NCBI GenBank assembly: GCA_002305725.1
Contig: DBQM01000037.1
Location: 1 to 64,000, forward strand
Origin: Ruminococcus sp. UBA1394
Lineage (GTDB): Bacteria > Bacillota > Clostridia > Oscillospirales > Ruminococcaceae
Reading direction: 5' to 3'
Length of the DNA stretch: 64,000 nt
The notes beneath the pieces are model-generated. The model saw only the letters and a program-made list of their open reading frames with translations, did no database searches and had not been told where the DNA came from. Positions 40,665 to 49,364 of this stretch are shown one piece after another (position 1 is the stretch's first letter; every line of letters begins with the position of its first letter). The position numbers and the translations under genes were made by a program.

Positions 40665-41543
40665 AAGCGGTGCATTTTTTATGTATTTCTGCATATCCTC
40701 ATAAGGAATTTCAACTTCAATAATACCTTTGCCGAATGAGGCGATTTCATAAGGACTAAAGGTGATTAAAAAACCGTTTTGCGTAAGATACCAGTTTGTT
40801 TCTTTGTCAATTCTTTTTTTGACCTGTTCTTTGTAATCCTCCCAAAGTCCGTATTCTTCCTCACGCTTTTCAAGTTCAGTAACTATATATTCCTCTGCAA
40901 AGGGTTTGAAATCTTCTGTAAAGATATCGTCAAATGCGAGTTCTTCTCCGGTTTTCAGAGAATAATTTTTAGAATAATCTGATGTGTATCCATGTGCGCC
41001 GAGTGTAAATACATATGTAAGATTATAAAAGCTTACGTAATTCTCACTGCAATATTTTACGCTTGTTTCCATATTCCATTCATATGGTGCCCAGCAGCCA
41101 CCATTGGAAAGTCTGAGCTCATAATATTCCTGAAGATCTTCCTTATCAGCATGAATAGAATCACCGCTGAGATATAATTCCTTCTGGTCAAGATAATACT
41201 GATTTATTATGTCATCAACTTCTTGATTTCCGGTACTGATTTGAGGATAATCAACGTGGGATTTGAATAACACAGTCCCGTCGTCAGCGGTAATTTCGTT
41301 TTCTTCGTGAATAAATTCTATGTTGTCATATTCAACCGGAGGTTCTGTACTGCTTTCGGTTGGACTTTCGGTCGGGGATTCTGTCACAGTTTCAGTAATA
41401 GGTTCAGTTGTGAAAATTTCCGTTTCCACATAAGAAGAAACGGAAATTTCTTTATTTTCTGATTGTTTTTCCTCAGTCTTTGCACAACCGTTTAAAAGAA
41501 GTACGGCTGAGAGAAAGACAGTTATAGTTTTTATATTTTTCAT
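40662..41543 (-). CDS. DUF3298/RsiV-like domain lipoprotein
   Basis: The 293-residue product has a lipoprotein signal with LLNGC (Cys near residue 20), a low-complexity Thr/Glu/Ser/Pro linker with ESPTES-type repeats (about 45-68), and a C-terminal region (about 80-290). That region fits the DUF4163 plus DUF3298 pair found in RsiV-like proteins: a paired-strand start with VDYPQISTG, then LTYVFTLGAHGYTS and a final FSPYEIASFGKG segment. RsiV homologues bind lysozyme as anti-sigma factors, but no sigma gene is adjacent and this one is lipid-anchored, so the function is open. It overlaps the small membrane gene upstream by 4 nt. Confidence 0.75.
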   Translation of the reverse strand: MKNIKTITVFLSAVLLLNGCAKTEEKQSENKEISVSSYVETEIFTTEPITETVTESPTESPTESSTEPPVEYDNIEFIHEENEITADDGTVLFKSHVDYPQISTGNQEVDDIINQYYLDQKELYLSGDSIHADKEDLQEYYELRLSNGGCWAPYEWNMETSVKYCSENYVSFYNLTYVFTLGAHGYTSDYSKNYSLKTGEELAFDDIFTEDFKPFAEEYIVTELEKREEEYGLWEDYKEQVKKRIDKETNWYLTQNGFLITFSPYEIASFGKGIIEVEIPYEDMQKYIKNAPL

Positions 41544-41743
41544 TCGTTCTTTTCCTTTTTCATACGGCTGTAACTGTATGTCAGTGCAGAAATGTAAGCG
41601 CCGCCAAGAACGATGGTATACTTAACTTTTCGGGAAATACTGAGACTGCTTTCACGAGTCCAGCTGAAAATAAAGAGTATAAGCACAATCGGCGCACATA
41701 TAAGGAGAAGAGTGAATATAGTTTTTCCGGAAAGCTTGTTCAT
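41540..41743 (-). CDS. Small two-helix membrane protein
   Basis: The 67-residue protein has hydrophobic segments at about 9-26 and 40-58 and a Lys/Glu-rich C-terminus, suggesting a two-pass membrane protein. It starts 6 nt after the aspS stop and overlaps the DUF3298 lipoprotein start by 4 nt, so it is translated as part of an aspS-downstream unit. The overlap suggests it may work with the lipoprotein. I do not recognise a family. Confidence 0.6.
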   Translation of the reverse strand: MNKLSGKTIFTLLLICAPIVLILFIFSWTRESSLSISRKVKYTIVLGGAYISALTYSYSRMKKEKNE

Positions 41744-41749
41744 AAACGC

Positions 41750-43531
41750 TTATTCCTCTTCCTTAACGTTCACTGATATTCCCAGTACATCAAGGCTTTC
41801 CTTGTCAACCGGTGACGGACATTCGCTCATAAGCTCGCTTGCGTTCTGAACCTTCGGGAATGCTGTTACATCTCTCAGGCTTTCAGCGCCCAGCATAACC
41901 ATGGCAAGTCTGTCAAGACCGATACCAAGACCGCCGTGGGGAGGTGCGCCGTACTTGTAAGCCTCAACAAGAAATCCGAATTTAGCCTCGATTTCCTCGT
42001 CAGAAAGTCCAAGCGCCTGGAACATCTTCTGCTGTAACTCATAGTCGGTGATACGGATAGAACCGGAGGACAGCTCTGTGCCGTTGAGTACCAGGTCAAA
42101 CGCCTTTGCAAAAACCTTTTCCGGTGCGCTGTCAAGGTACTGTATGCACTCGTCCTTTAGCATTGTGAACGGGTGGTGCATTGCCACATAGGACTGTGTG
42201 TCCTCGTCATATTCAAAGAACGGGAAGTCAGTTATCCACAGGAAATTGAACTTGTCTGCCGGAATTATGTCAAGTTTTTTTGCAACCTGAAGTCTGAGTG
42301 CACCTAAAACAGGGAGAGTAACCTTGTTCTTGTCAGCGATAATGAGCGCAGTATCGCCCTTTTCGCAGCCGATTCTGTCAAGGATAGCCTTTAATTCTTC
42401 CTCGCTGAAGAACTTTGCAAATGAGCATGACGGCTTTTCGTCCACCCATCTCACATAAGCAAGACCCTTAGCACCGATACCCCTTACCATTTCAGTAAGC
42501 TTGTCGATTTCCTTTCTTGTGAGGACTGATGCAGAATTTTTTGCAACAATTGCTCTTACACTTCCGCCGTTTTTAACAGCGTCAGCAAATACGCCGAATC
42601 CGCAGTCTGCAACCATGTCGGAAAAGTCCTGAATCTCCATGCCGAAACGTGTGTCAGGCTTGTCCGAGCCGTAGCGGTTCATAGCCTCTGTATAGCTTAA
42701 ACGGGGCAGAGGAGTAGGGATTTCCATGTCAAGTACATTCTTGAAAAGATAGGAAATAAAGCCTTCGGTCATTGAGAGGATATCCTCAACGTCAACAAAG
42801 GACATTTCAAGGTCTATCTGTGTAAATTCCGGCTGTCTGTCGGCTCTTAAATCCTCGTCACGGAAACATCTTGCAAGCTGGATATACCTGTCCATTCCGG
42901 CAACCATAAGCAGCTGCTTGTAAATCTGCGGTGACTGTGGGAGTGCATAGAACTTGCCGTTGTGTACTCTCGACGGAATGAGATAATCTCTTGCACCCTC
43001 CGGCGTAGATTTCATCATCATCGGTGTTTCGATTTCTGTGAAGTCGTTTGCGTAGAAGTACTCACGGGCAGCCTTTGCGATTTTGTGGCGCATGATAAGG
43101 TTCTGCTGCAGGGGCTGACGTCTTAAATCAAGGTAACGGTATTTGAGCCTTAACTCCTCGTTTACCTTTGTTTCATTTGTGATTTCAAAAGGCGGAGTCT
43201 GCGCCTTTGCAAGTATTCTCAGGTCGGAAACGATAATTTCAATTTCGCCTGTTTTTATGTCCTTGTTGATACTTGCTCTCTTTGCGGTAACGCCCTTTGC
43301 CATAAGTACAAATTCACTTCTGCATGAGGACGCCTTTTCAAATATTGCCTTGTCAGTTGTATCGTTGAAAGCAAGCTGTACAATACCTGTTTTATCTCTC
43401 AGATCAATAAAGATGAGGTTGCCAAGGTCTCGGATTTTCTGAACAAATCCCCCGACTGTAACTTCAATACCTTCCTGTGTGACTTCTCCGCAGTAATGAG
43501 TGCGTTTAAGTCCGTTCATATTATCTGCCAT
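41750..43531 (-). CDS. aspS: Aspartyl-tRNA synthetase
   Basis: This 593-residue class II synthetase has an N-terminal OB anticodon-binding domain (about 1-110) and class II motifs 2 (FRDEDLRADRQPEFTQID near 212) and 3 (GLGIGLDRLAMV near 531). The bacterial-type GAD insertion lies between about 280 and 420, so this is the long bacterial form. I start at ATG 43531 with GGAG 6 nt upstream; a longer in-frame ATG four codons earlier has a weaker site. hisS lies upstream on the same strand, separated by a repeat B copy of 132 bp. Confidence 0.95.
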   Translation of the reverse strand: MADNMNGLKRTHYCGEVTQEGIEVTVGGFVQKIRDLGNLIFIDLRDKTGIVQLAFNDTTDKAIFEKASSCRSEFVLMAKGVTAKRASINKDIKTGEIEIIVSDLRILAKAQTPPFEITNETKVNEELRLKYRYLDLRRQPLQQNLIMRHKIAKAAREYFYANDFTEIETPMMMKSTPEGARDYLIPSRVHNGKFYALPQSPQIYKQLLMVAGMDRYIQLARCFRDEDLRADRQPEFTQIDLEMSFVDVEDILSMTEGFISYLFKNVLDMEIPTPLPRLSYTEAMNRYGSDKPDTRFGMEIQDFSDMVADCGFGVFADAVKNGGSVRAIVAKNSASVLTRKEIDKLTEMVRGIGAKGLAYVRWVDEKPSCSFAKFFSEEELKAILDRIGCEKGDTALIIADKNKVTLPVLGALRLQVAKKLDIIPADKFNFLWITDFPFFEYDEDTQSYVAMHHPFTMLKDECIQYLDSAPEKVFAKAFDLVLNGTELSSGSIRITDYELQQKMFQALGLSDEEIEAKFGFLVEAYKYGAPPHGGLGIGLDRLAMVMLGAESLRDVTAFPKVQNASELMSECPSPVDKESLDVLGISVNVKEEE

Positions 43532-43568
43532 ATTTATCTCCATTCTGCCGCCAATTAAACCGGCAATT

Positions 43569-43700
43569 TATAGTGAAAGCAAAAAATAATTTTGCTTTCA
43601 CTATAATTATTTATTTTATTGCCTTGCACATCCGCTTACTTCGTAAGCTCCGTGCATATCGGCTAATAGTAAACGAAAAAATATTTTTCGTTCACTATAA
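43569..43700 (+). repeat. Repeat B, copy between hisS and aspS
   Basis: Complete copy: hairpin TATAGTGAAAGC/GCTTTCACTATA, AT-rich spacer, core TTGCAC...GCTTAC TTC GTAAGC...GTGCAT, last hairpin ATAGTAAACGAAAA/TTTTCGTTCACTAT. Here the variable pair in the first stem is A-T, where other copies have C-G or T-A. Confidence 0.9.
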
Positions 43701-43739
43701 TAAGATTAGCGTGAGTTGTCACGCTAATCATCAAATAAC

Positions 43740-45035
43740 TTATTTAAGTACATCGCCGAACATATCATCAAGAGCAATACTCGAAAATGTATTTAACAGA
43801 GTATCGTCAAGCTTTATGTCAATCTGTTCGCCTGTTTTCATGTTTTTAAGCTTTGCAGTACCGGAACTTATCTCGTTATCACCCAGTACAATGGTAAATG
43901 CCGCACCGATTTTATCGGAATACTTCATCTGCGCTTTAAGACCTCTGCCTACTGTGTCAAACTCAACGTTGAAACCGCCGGAGCGAATCTCCTTTGCGAT
44001 TTTCATAGCAGTCGGGACAGCGCTTTCGTCCATCGGGGCAATGTAAAGGGAACAGCCCAGGTCCTCGTCAAACTCTACGCCCTGGTTTTCCATTGTGAGA
44101 ATAAGACGTTCCAGTCCCATAGCGAATCCCAGCGCCGGAGTGTCCTGTCCGCCAAGCTGCTTTATAAGACCGTCATAACGACCGCCGCCGCAGATAGTAC
44201 CCTGTGCGCCGATATCGGTTGTCACAAACTCAAAGACAGTTTTTGTGTAATAGTCAAGACCTCTTACGATTTTTGGGTCAACAGTAAAGCTTAAGTCGAG
44301 ATTAGTGAGGTATGACTGTAATTTCTGGAAGTGGTCAGAACATTCCTCGCAGAGAAAATCAAGGATAACTGGAGCGTCCTTTGCGATTTCAGAGCATATC
44401 GGACTTTTGCAGTCGAGAATACGCATAGGATTCTTTTCAAGTCTTGAAAGACAGGTATCGCAAAGCTGGTCTTTTTTATCCTCGAAATAAGCTTTCAGCG
44501 CCTTGTGGTATTCCGCACGGCATTTCGGACAGCCTATGGAATTTATTTTCAGTTCAACATTTTTTATACCCAGCTGTGAAATGATTGTGTGAGCAAGTAA
44601 AATTACGTCAGCGTCAGCAGATGGCAGCTTGCTTCCTGCCATTTCAACGCCGAACTGGTGAAACTCTCTCAGTCTGCCTGCCTGCGGTCTTTCGTGTCTG
44701 AAACAGGAAAGTATATAAAATGCCTTCTGAGGCAGTGCCTCGTTGAGCAGACCATTCTGGAGCATAGCTCTGATAGTTCCGGCTGTACCCTCCGGACGGA
44801 GCGTGAACTTTGTTTCCTTTGCAATAACTGAATACATTTCCTTCTGCACTACATCAGTTGTTTCGCCGACGGAACGCTGGAAAAGCTCAGTATTTTCAAA
44901 TGTAGGGATCCTTATCTCGTGGAATCCGAACTCAGCCGCAGCGTCTCTTGCAGTTCTTTCAACGGTGTGCCATTTGCGGATATTTTTTCCTGTAACATCC
45001 TCAGTGCCGTTAGGTCTTTTTATATTCAGTGCCAT
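43740..45035 (-). CDS. hisS: Histidyl-tRNA synthetase
   Basis: This 431-residue class II synthetase shows RPEGTAGTIRAML near residue 79, motif 2 with FRHERPQAGRLREFHQFG near 110, the histidine-binding RGLDYYTKTVFE near 258, AGGRYDGL-type GGGRYDGL near 281 and motif 3 GFAMGLERL near 305. A C-terminal anticodon-binding domain follows (about 330-425). The start at 45035 has GGAG 7 nt upstream; the alternative ATG four codons earlier lacks one. No T-box leader is visible in the 110-nt gap before it. The aspS gene follows across a repeat B copy; hisS-aspS adjacency is common in Firmicutes. Confidence 0.95.
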   Translation of the reverse strand: MALNIKRPNGTEDVTGKNIRKWHTVERTARDAAAEFGFHEIRIPTFENTELFQRSVGETTDVVQKEMYSVIAKETKFTLRPEGTAGTIRAMLQNGLLNEALPQKAFYILSCFRHERPQAGRLREFHQFGVEMAGSKLPSADADVILLAHTIISQLGIKNVELKINSIGCPKCRAEYHKALKAYFEDKKDQLCDTCLSRLEKNPMRILDCKSPICSEIAKDAPVILDFLCEECSDHFQKLQSYLTNLDLSFTVDPKIVRGLDYYTKTVFEFVTTDIGAQGTICGGGRYDGLIKQLGGQDTPALGFAMGLERLILTMENQGVEFDEDLGCSLYIAPMDESAVPTAMKIAKEIRSGGFNVEFDTVGRGLKAQMKYSDKIGAAFTIVLGDNEISSGTAKLKNMKTGEQIDIKLDDTLLNTFSSIALDDMFGDVLK

Positions 45036-45147
45036 AAAATTCTCCATTCGTATTCATAATAAGGGCAATAAGATAAGCCATACTGCCCGGTCAGGATTTC
45101 AATAATACCAACAAATCGTCCCTTTTGGGGACGATCGGATTTCAGTT

Positions 45148-45552
45148 TTATATGCGCGGATTGCCGATTTCACGCCAGTCAAGATCTCCTCGTTCAAGGG
45201 ACATTATAAGCGCCTCGGCAGTTGCTATATTTGTTGCAACCGGAACGTTGTGAACGTCGCAGAGTCTTAAAAGGTTGATATCGTTAGGCTCGCTTGCCTT
45301 AGGGTTGATAGGGTCTCTGAAAAACAGCAGCACGTCAATTTCATTGCATGAAATTCTTGCGCCAATCTGCTGACCGCCGCCCTGTGCGCCGCTTAAATAT
45401 CTTTGTATGTTAAGTCCTGTAGCCTCGCTTACATGCTTTCCGGTAGTACCGGTTGCGCAGAGGTTATATTTGGAAAGTATACCGCAGTATGCTATACAAA
45501 ACTGAACCATAAGTTCTTTTTTTGAATCGTGAGCTATAATAGCTATTGTCAT
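45148..45552 (-). CDS. mgsA: Methylglyoxal synthase
   Basis: The enzyme converts dihydroxyacetone phosphate to methylglyoxal, a phosphate-releasing glycolytic bypass. The 134-residue protein has IAHDSKK near residue 6, the phosphate-binding GTTGKHVSEATG near 36, GGGQQIGARI near 57 and the catalytic Asp in FFRDPINPK near 75; its length is close to other MgsA. It follows the minD-like gene by 28 nt, a gene order often seen next to mre/min clusters in clostridia. A weak hairpin (CGTCCC/GGGACG) lies after the stop. Confidence 0.94.
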   Translation of the reverse strand: MTIAIIAHDSKKELMVQFCIAYCGILSKYNLCATGTTGKHVSEATGLNIQRYLSGAQGGGQQIGARISCNEIDVLLFFRDPINPKASEPNDINLLRLCDVHNVPVATNIATAEALIMSLERGDLDWREIGNPRI

Positions 45553-45580
45553 TGCTTTGTCCTTTCAGATAATAAGTTTT

Positions 45581-46315
45581 TTATTTTATCGTCAACGGAG
45601 CATTTTCTCCGCATATTCTTCTTACTATTGCCATAAAAGCGTTATAACCCGGAGAACCGTCAGAAATTCCTGCACTTTTTCCGTAAAAGAGGGTGAGTGC
45701 ATTATCTTCGGGGACAACTCCGATAAGCTGTATTCCGCTTTTATCTATTACGGTATCAAGATTGTCTACGATTCCGTAATCAATGTATTTTTTATGTACT
45801 CTGTTGATTACAAGCCGCTGGTTATCGCAGCCGTACCTGTAAAATTCATCTGACAGACGTGAAACATCTCTGATACAAATATTATCGGGAGTTACAACGA
45901 AAAAAATTCTGTCAGCTTCCTTCAAAGCTCTGATTACCCTTTTATCAGCGCCTGCGCCGGTGTCAATAAGTACAAAATCATAAAGATTTTTCAGCTGTGA
46001 AACCGCTTCAGCAATTTTTTCACAGTCAAATTCTGCGGAAAAATCAGCCGGTGCGCAGATAATACTTAATCCCGGAACAGCCGGAATTTTATTTACACAT
46101 TCTTTCAGTCTGCATCTTCCGGACATATAGTCTGAAATGTCAGATCTGACCTGACTGCTTATTCCGAAAAAAAGGTCAAGGCATCTGAAACCAAAATCAA
46201 GTTCCAGTATCACTACCGAAAATCCGGAATTTGCAAGAGCATTTCCGAGTCCGGCGCAGACAGTTGATTTACCTGTTCCGCCTTTTCCGGAGGTAACAGC
46301 AATAACTTCTGACAT
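45581..46315 (-). CDS. MinD-like P-loop ATPase
   Basis: The 244-residue ParA/MinD superfamily protein has the deviant Walker A SGKGGTGKST near residue 9 (with the signature Lys), switch strand VVILELDFGFRCLD near 36 and VLIDTGAGAD near 117. In MinD the ATPase directs MinC to block division at the poles. No minC or minE is in the window, and the C-terminus ends shortly after the last predicted helix, without an obvious Lys-rich membrane-targeting helix. I start at ATG 46315; the open frame continues upstream but crosses the promoter at 46380-46407. Could be a divergent MinD or another ParA-type positioning ATPase. Confidence 0.8.
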   Translation of the reverse strand: MSEVIAVTSGKGGTGKSTVCAGLGNALANSGFSVVILELDFGFRCLDLFFGISSQVRSDISDYMSGRCRLKECVNKIPAVPGLSIICAPADFSAEFDCEKIAEAVSQLKNLYDFVLIDTGAGADKRVIRALKEADRIFFVVTPDNICIRDVSRLSDEFYRYGCDNQRLVINRVHKKYIDYGIVDNLDTVIDKSGIQLIGVVPEDNALTLFYGKSAGISDGSPGYNAFMAIVRRICGENAPLTIK

Positions 46316-46379
46316 ACTGTTGATTTCACCGCCTGTGTATAAGAGGAATTTTTTACATTTTTTCAATGATTCATTATAT

Positions 46380-46407
46380 ATTATACCATAAAATGCGAAA
46401 AAGTCAA
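46380..46407 (-). promoter_or_regulatory. Promoter of minD-like gene
   Basis: Minus strand: TTGACT (46402-46407), a 16-nt spacer, TATAAT (46380-46385). It lies downstream of the PBP2 terminator, so the minD-like/mgsA unit is independent of the mre transcript. Confidence 0.6.
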
Positions 46408-46516
46408 AGTGATTTTCCATTCTGTTATTAAAATCGTGTAAAGTGAATGATTTAACGTGTTTATTGTTGGCTATTTTGACGAAACACATTTAAGACAGTA
46501 ATTATGCGTTATTGAC

Positions 46517-46545
46517 CAAAAAAGAGAACGCATTTGCGTCCTCTT
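46517..46545 (-). terminator. Terminator after PBP2 gene
   Basis: GAGGACGCA/TGCGTTCTC stem followed by six T on the minus strand, 9 nt after the PBP2 stop. Confidence 0.8.
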
Positions 46546-46553
46546 TAATCTTC

Positions 46554-48668
46554 TTATTCTTCCTCAGTCGGATCAGTTTCTTCGGTCTGCGCTTCTGTTG
46601 CAGGCTGTGTTACAGGATTTCCGTTGCTGTCTGTTGTACTTTCAGTCGGTGACTGTAGGTAGTTTATCTTCACATTTGAGTAATCGTCATCGGAGAAATT
46701 TTTATAATATGCCTGGATGATACTGCGGATCATGTATTTTGAATATTCACCGCCCTCTATCATTCCGGCAAAGGCAATCTGCGGATCGTATGCCGGAGCG
46801 AATCCGATAAAGCAGCTGTCGGTTATATCGTCACCGTTTCGCCAGTTCTGCGGTGTACCTGTTTTGATAGCAACATCAAAGCCGAGGTTTGAAAGTGAAT
46901 ATTCAGCCGGAAAGTTGTTTTCTGACGCCTGGATCATACCGTCAATTACATAGTCATAGACGTAATCATAATTGAGATTGATTTTTTCAGCGACTTCCGG
47001 TTCACGCTTTTCGATTTCATTTTCCATTGAATAATCGTAAATGCTGTCGACAAGGTGAGTCTTGTACCTTACTCCGCGGTTTGCAATTGTTGAGGCAACG
47101 CCTGCCATCTGCAGAGGAGTTACAGCAGTTTCAGACTGACCGATTGACGCCTGAAGTACCTGACCTACTGTCCAGTCGATGCCGAGATCATTGAATGTTT
47201 CCGGATTTCCGATATGTCCTGCGTAGTCGCCGGTTTCAATGCCTGTATGCTGACCATAGCCGTACATTGAGGCATACTCCGTAATCTTGTCAATTCCAAG
47301 ACGTCTGCCAAGCTCGTAGAAATAAATATTGCATGAAACTCTCAGCGCTCTTGCAACGGCAATATCGTTGTGCCAGCCTGTACAGCCGACCTCGATATCA
47401 TAGAACTTCATTTTCTGGTTACAGGTGAAAGTGGATTCGCCTGTGACGATTCCCTCATTAAGTCCGGCGGTGGCGGTTATTGTCTTGAATGTCGAACCCG
47501 GACGGTAAAGACCGCTTGTTGCACGGTTTATCAGCGGATAATTCTCGTCTTCAAGCAGCTTGTCATAATTGGATTTGTAATCCTTTAAATCGTATGTCGG
47601 GGCAGTAGCCATTCCAAGAACAGCGTTGCTTTTAACGTCAAGGACCACAAGCGAGCCGCATTCAACATCGCTGTATTCAGCCTGATTCCTGAGGTCAGAC
47701 ATGAAGTTTACAAGGATTTCCTGCAAATCTCTCTGGAAGTCGCTGTCAACTGTCAGCCTGACAGTATGGCCGCCCTTTGCCTCCTCTGTGACCTCTGCCG
47801 AAGTCACTTCGCCGTTTGTGAGAGTGATGGTTCTTGTGCCGTCTTCACCACGCAGTTCGTCCTCAAGAGCCTTTTCAATACCGCTTTTGCCGACGGTATC
47901 GTTCATAGAGTAACCCTTTTCTTTCAGTTCCTCCCACTCCTCAGCAAAAATCGGACCGACAGTTCCTATTTCGTGAGGCAGAACATCGCCCACAGCGATT
48001 TCTCTTACAGCTTCTTCTCTTACGTCGATACCTTTCAGACGGACGCCCAGTTCCTTGATTTTTGTTACAGTTTCAACCGGTATATCTTCGCTGAGTGTAA
48101 ATGTGTTGCCGAGTGAAAAATCTCTCAGCTTCATTTCGTAGCGTATGCCGGCTATGATTCGCTGTTCTTCGGTGCTGTATTCAGTTTCAGAAATTTCATA
48201 ATCGTCGATAAGCTTGTCGATACAGTTTTCAGCAGTCGCATAGACATTTACGCCGATAAGGCTTTTCAGCTTTTCAACGTCGCTGTCCCTGTTCTTCTCG
48301 TATTCATAGGGGGAGGAATCGGTGATTGGCAGGGTTTCGTTCCATTCAAGTCCGGCTTCCTTTAAAATTCTGACTGTCTGAATCAGAATCTCGTTTGCCT
48401 CCTTGTTGTCAGACGGAAAATATGTGTCATCAATAATAACGTTGAATCCGACCTTGTTTTCGACGATAGGATTTCCGTCGGCGTCAACTATCTGTCCTCT
48501 TGTTGCCTTTATTGTCTGTGTGTATACCGAGGTGTATTCTGACTGCTGGAGATAAGCGTCACCGTTTACTATCTGGACAGTCATAAGACGGATAAGACCC
48601 AGTGCTACTGCAATTACAACGAGTATTGCAAGAAAAGCAGTACGCAGTCTTTCAAGAATTTCTTTCAT
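46554..48668 (-). CDS. mrdA: Penicillin-binding protein 2-class transpeptidase
   Basis: The 704-residue class B PBP has a short cytoplasmic start, one membrane helix (about 12-30), a PBP dimerisation domain starting ATRGQIVDADGNP near 54, and the transpeptidase domain with active-site Ser in PGSTFKT near 391, SCN near 451 and KTGTPQ near 599. It crosslinks side-wall peptidoglycan in the elongasome and fits the mreBCD-PBP2 order; no rodA is nearby. An acidic Thr/Glu-rich tail of about 25 residues ends the protein. A repeat A copy and a hairpin separate it from mreD. Confidence 0.92.
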   Translation of the reverse strand: MKEILERLRTAFLAILVVIAVALGLIRLMTVQIVNGDAYLQQSEYTSVYTQTIKATRGQIVDADGNPIVENKVGFNVIIDDTYFPSDNKEANEILIQTVRILKEAGLEWNETLPITDSSPYEYEKNRDSDVEKLKSLIGVNVYATAENCIDKLIDDYEISETEYSTEEQRIIAGIRYEMKLRDFSLGNTFTLSEDIPVETVTKIKELGVRLKGIDVREEAVREIAVGDVLPHEIGTVGPIFAEEWEELKEKGYSMNDTVGKSGIEKALEDELRGEDGTRTITLTNGEVTSAEVTEEAKGGHTVRLTVDSDFQRDLQEILVNFMSDLRNQAEYSDVECGSLVVLDVKSNAVLGMATAPTYDLKDYKSNYDKLLEDENYPLINRATSGLYRPGSTFKTITATAGLNEGIVTGESTFTCNQKMKFYDIEVGCTGWHNDIAVARALRVSCNIYFYELGRRLGIDKITEYASMYGYGQHTGIETGDYAGHIGNPETFNDLGIDWTVGQVLQASIGQSETAVTPLQMAGVASTIANRGVRYKTHLVDSIYDYSMENEIEKREPEVAEKINLNYDYVYDYVIDGMIQASENNFPAEYSLSNLGFDVAIKTGTPQNWRNGDDITDSCFIGFAPAYDPQIAFAGMIEGGEYSKYMIRSIIQAYYKNFSDDDYSNVKINYLQSPTESTTDSNGNPVTQPATEAQTEETDPTEEE

Positions 48669-48680
48669 AATGTTCCTTTC

Positions 48681-48759
48681 TTAAGGCAATACCGCATAAT
48701 TATTGTCGTACAGATGCGCAGCAAAGGCGTTAGCCGTTAATTGTGCGGTGTTGCCTTAA
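48681..48759 (+). repeat. Repeat A, short copy (79 bp) between mreD and PBP2
   Basis: Terminal repeats TTAAGGCAATACCGCATAAT and TTAATTGTGCGGTGTTGCCTTAA enclose a short centre with GGCGTTAGCC. It is followed by a separate hairpin (GGCATTGCAA/TTGCAATGCC, 48766-48790) that could act as a weak terminator on the minus strand inside the mre operon. Confidence 0.85.
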
Positions 48760-48800
48760 ATAAACGGCATTGCAAATGACTTGCAATGCCCCGTATTTTT

Positions 48801-49364
48801 TCAGATTTTCATAGCCTCTTCAATAGTCTTTGCACGCTTAGGATAGAACCTTTTCAGCACCGGCTTTATCAGCAGCCAGACAAAAGGTGCGGCTATAGTT
48901 GTATAGATAACGCATGGAATACATTTTTCTTTGAAAACATATCCCGTCCCCTCGTAATTCCACATGGCATAAAAGAAAAAGTAGTCAAACAGCTCATAGA
49001 CTGCTGTAAACATTGCAGTAAGCCACACGATGTTAAGTACATTCTGGAGAAGGTAATGCTTGAAGAAAAGAACTGTCGCAACGCAGAAAGCAATCATAAA
49101 AATACAGCTGTAGCCGAAAAACTTTCCGCATGAAAAATCAATCAGCAGACCGCATATTCCTCCCAGCACCGCAGCAGTATATTCACCCTCGTTCATACAG
49201 ATGCAGGTGCAGAGCGGTATAAGCAGAAGCGGTTTAACGCCGTTTCCGATGTTTATGATGATAACGCTTACAAAAATCATAAAGACATAAATTGCCCATC
49301 TTGCAATGGCGCAGTATCTGATTTTTTCGGCTCTTGTCATCTGCTTATTCTGCATTGTCATCAC
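48801..49364 (-). CDS. mreD: Rod shape-determining protein MreD
   Basis: This small polytopic membrane protein (about 185 residues, some five to six hydrophobic segments) has the MreD position and size and a MNEGEYTAAVLGGICGLLIDF segment typical of the family. It connects MreC, MreB and PBP2 in the elongasome. Sequence conservation in MreD is low, so placement after mreC carries much of the call. The start is either ATG 49364 or ATG 49355, the latter better spaced from GGCGGTG; both overlap mreC, implying translational coupling. Confidence 0.85.
   Translation of the reverse strand: MMTMQNKQMTRAEKIRYCAIARWAIYVFMIFVSVIIINIGNGVKPLLLIPLCTCICMNEGEYTAAVLGGICGLLIDFSCGKFFGYSCIFMIAFCVATVLFFKHYLLQNVLNIVWLTAMFTAVYELFDYFFFYAMWNYEGTGYVFKEKCIPCVIYTTIAAPFVWLLIKPVLKRFYPKRAKTIEEAMKI

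Noticed and set aside
45036..45147. T-box or other leader riboswitch for hisS
   Set aside because: No T-box core sequence or specifier hairpin is visible; only a small CGTCCC/GGGACG hairpin belonging to the mgsA 3' end.
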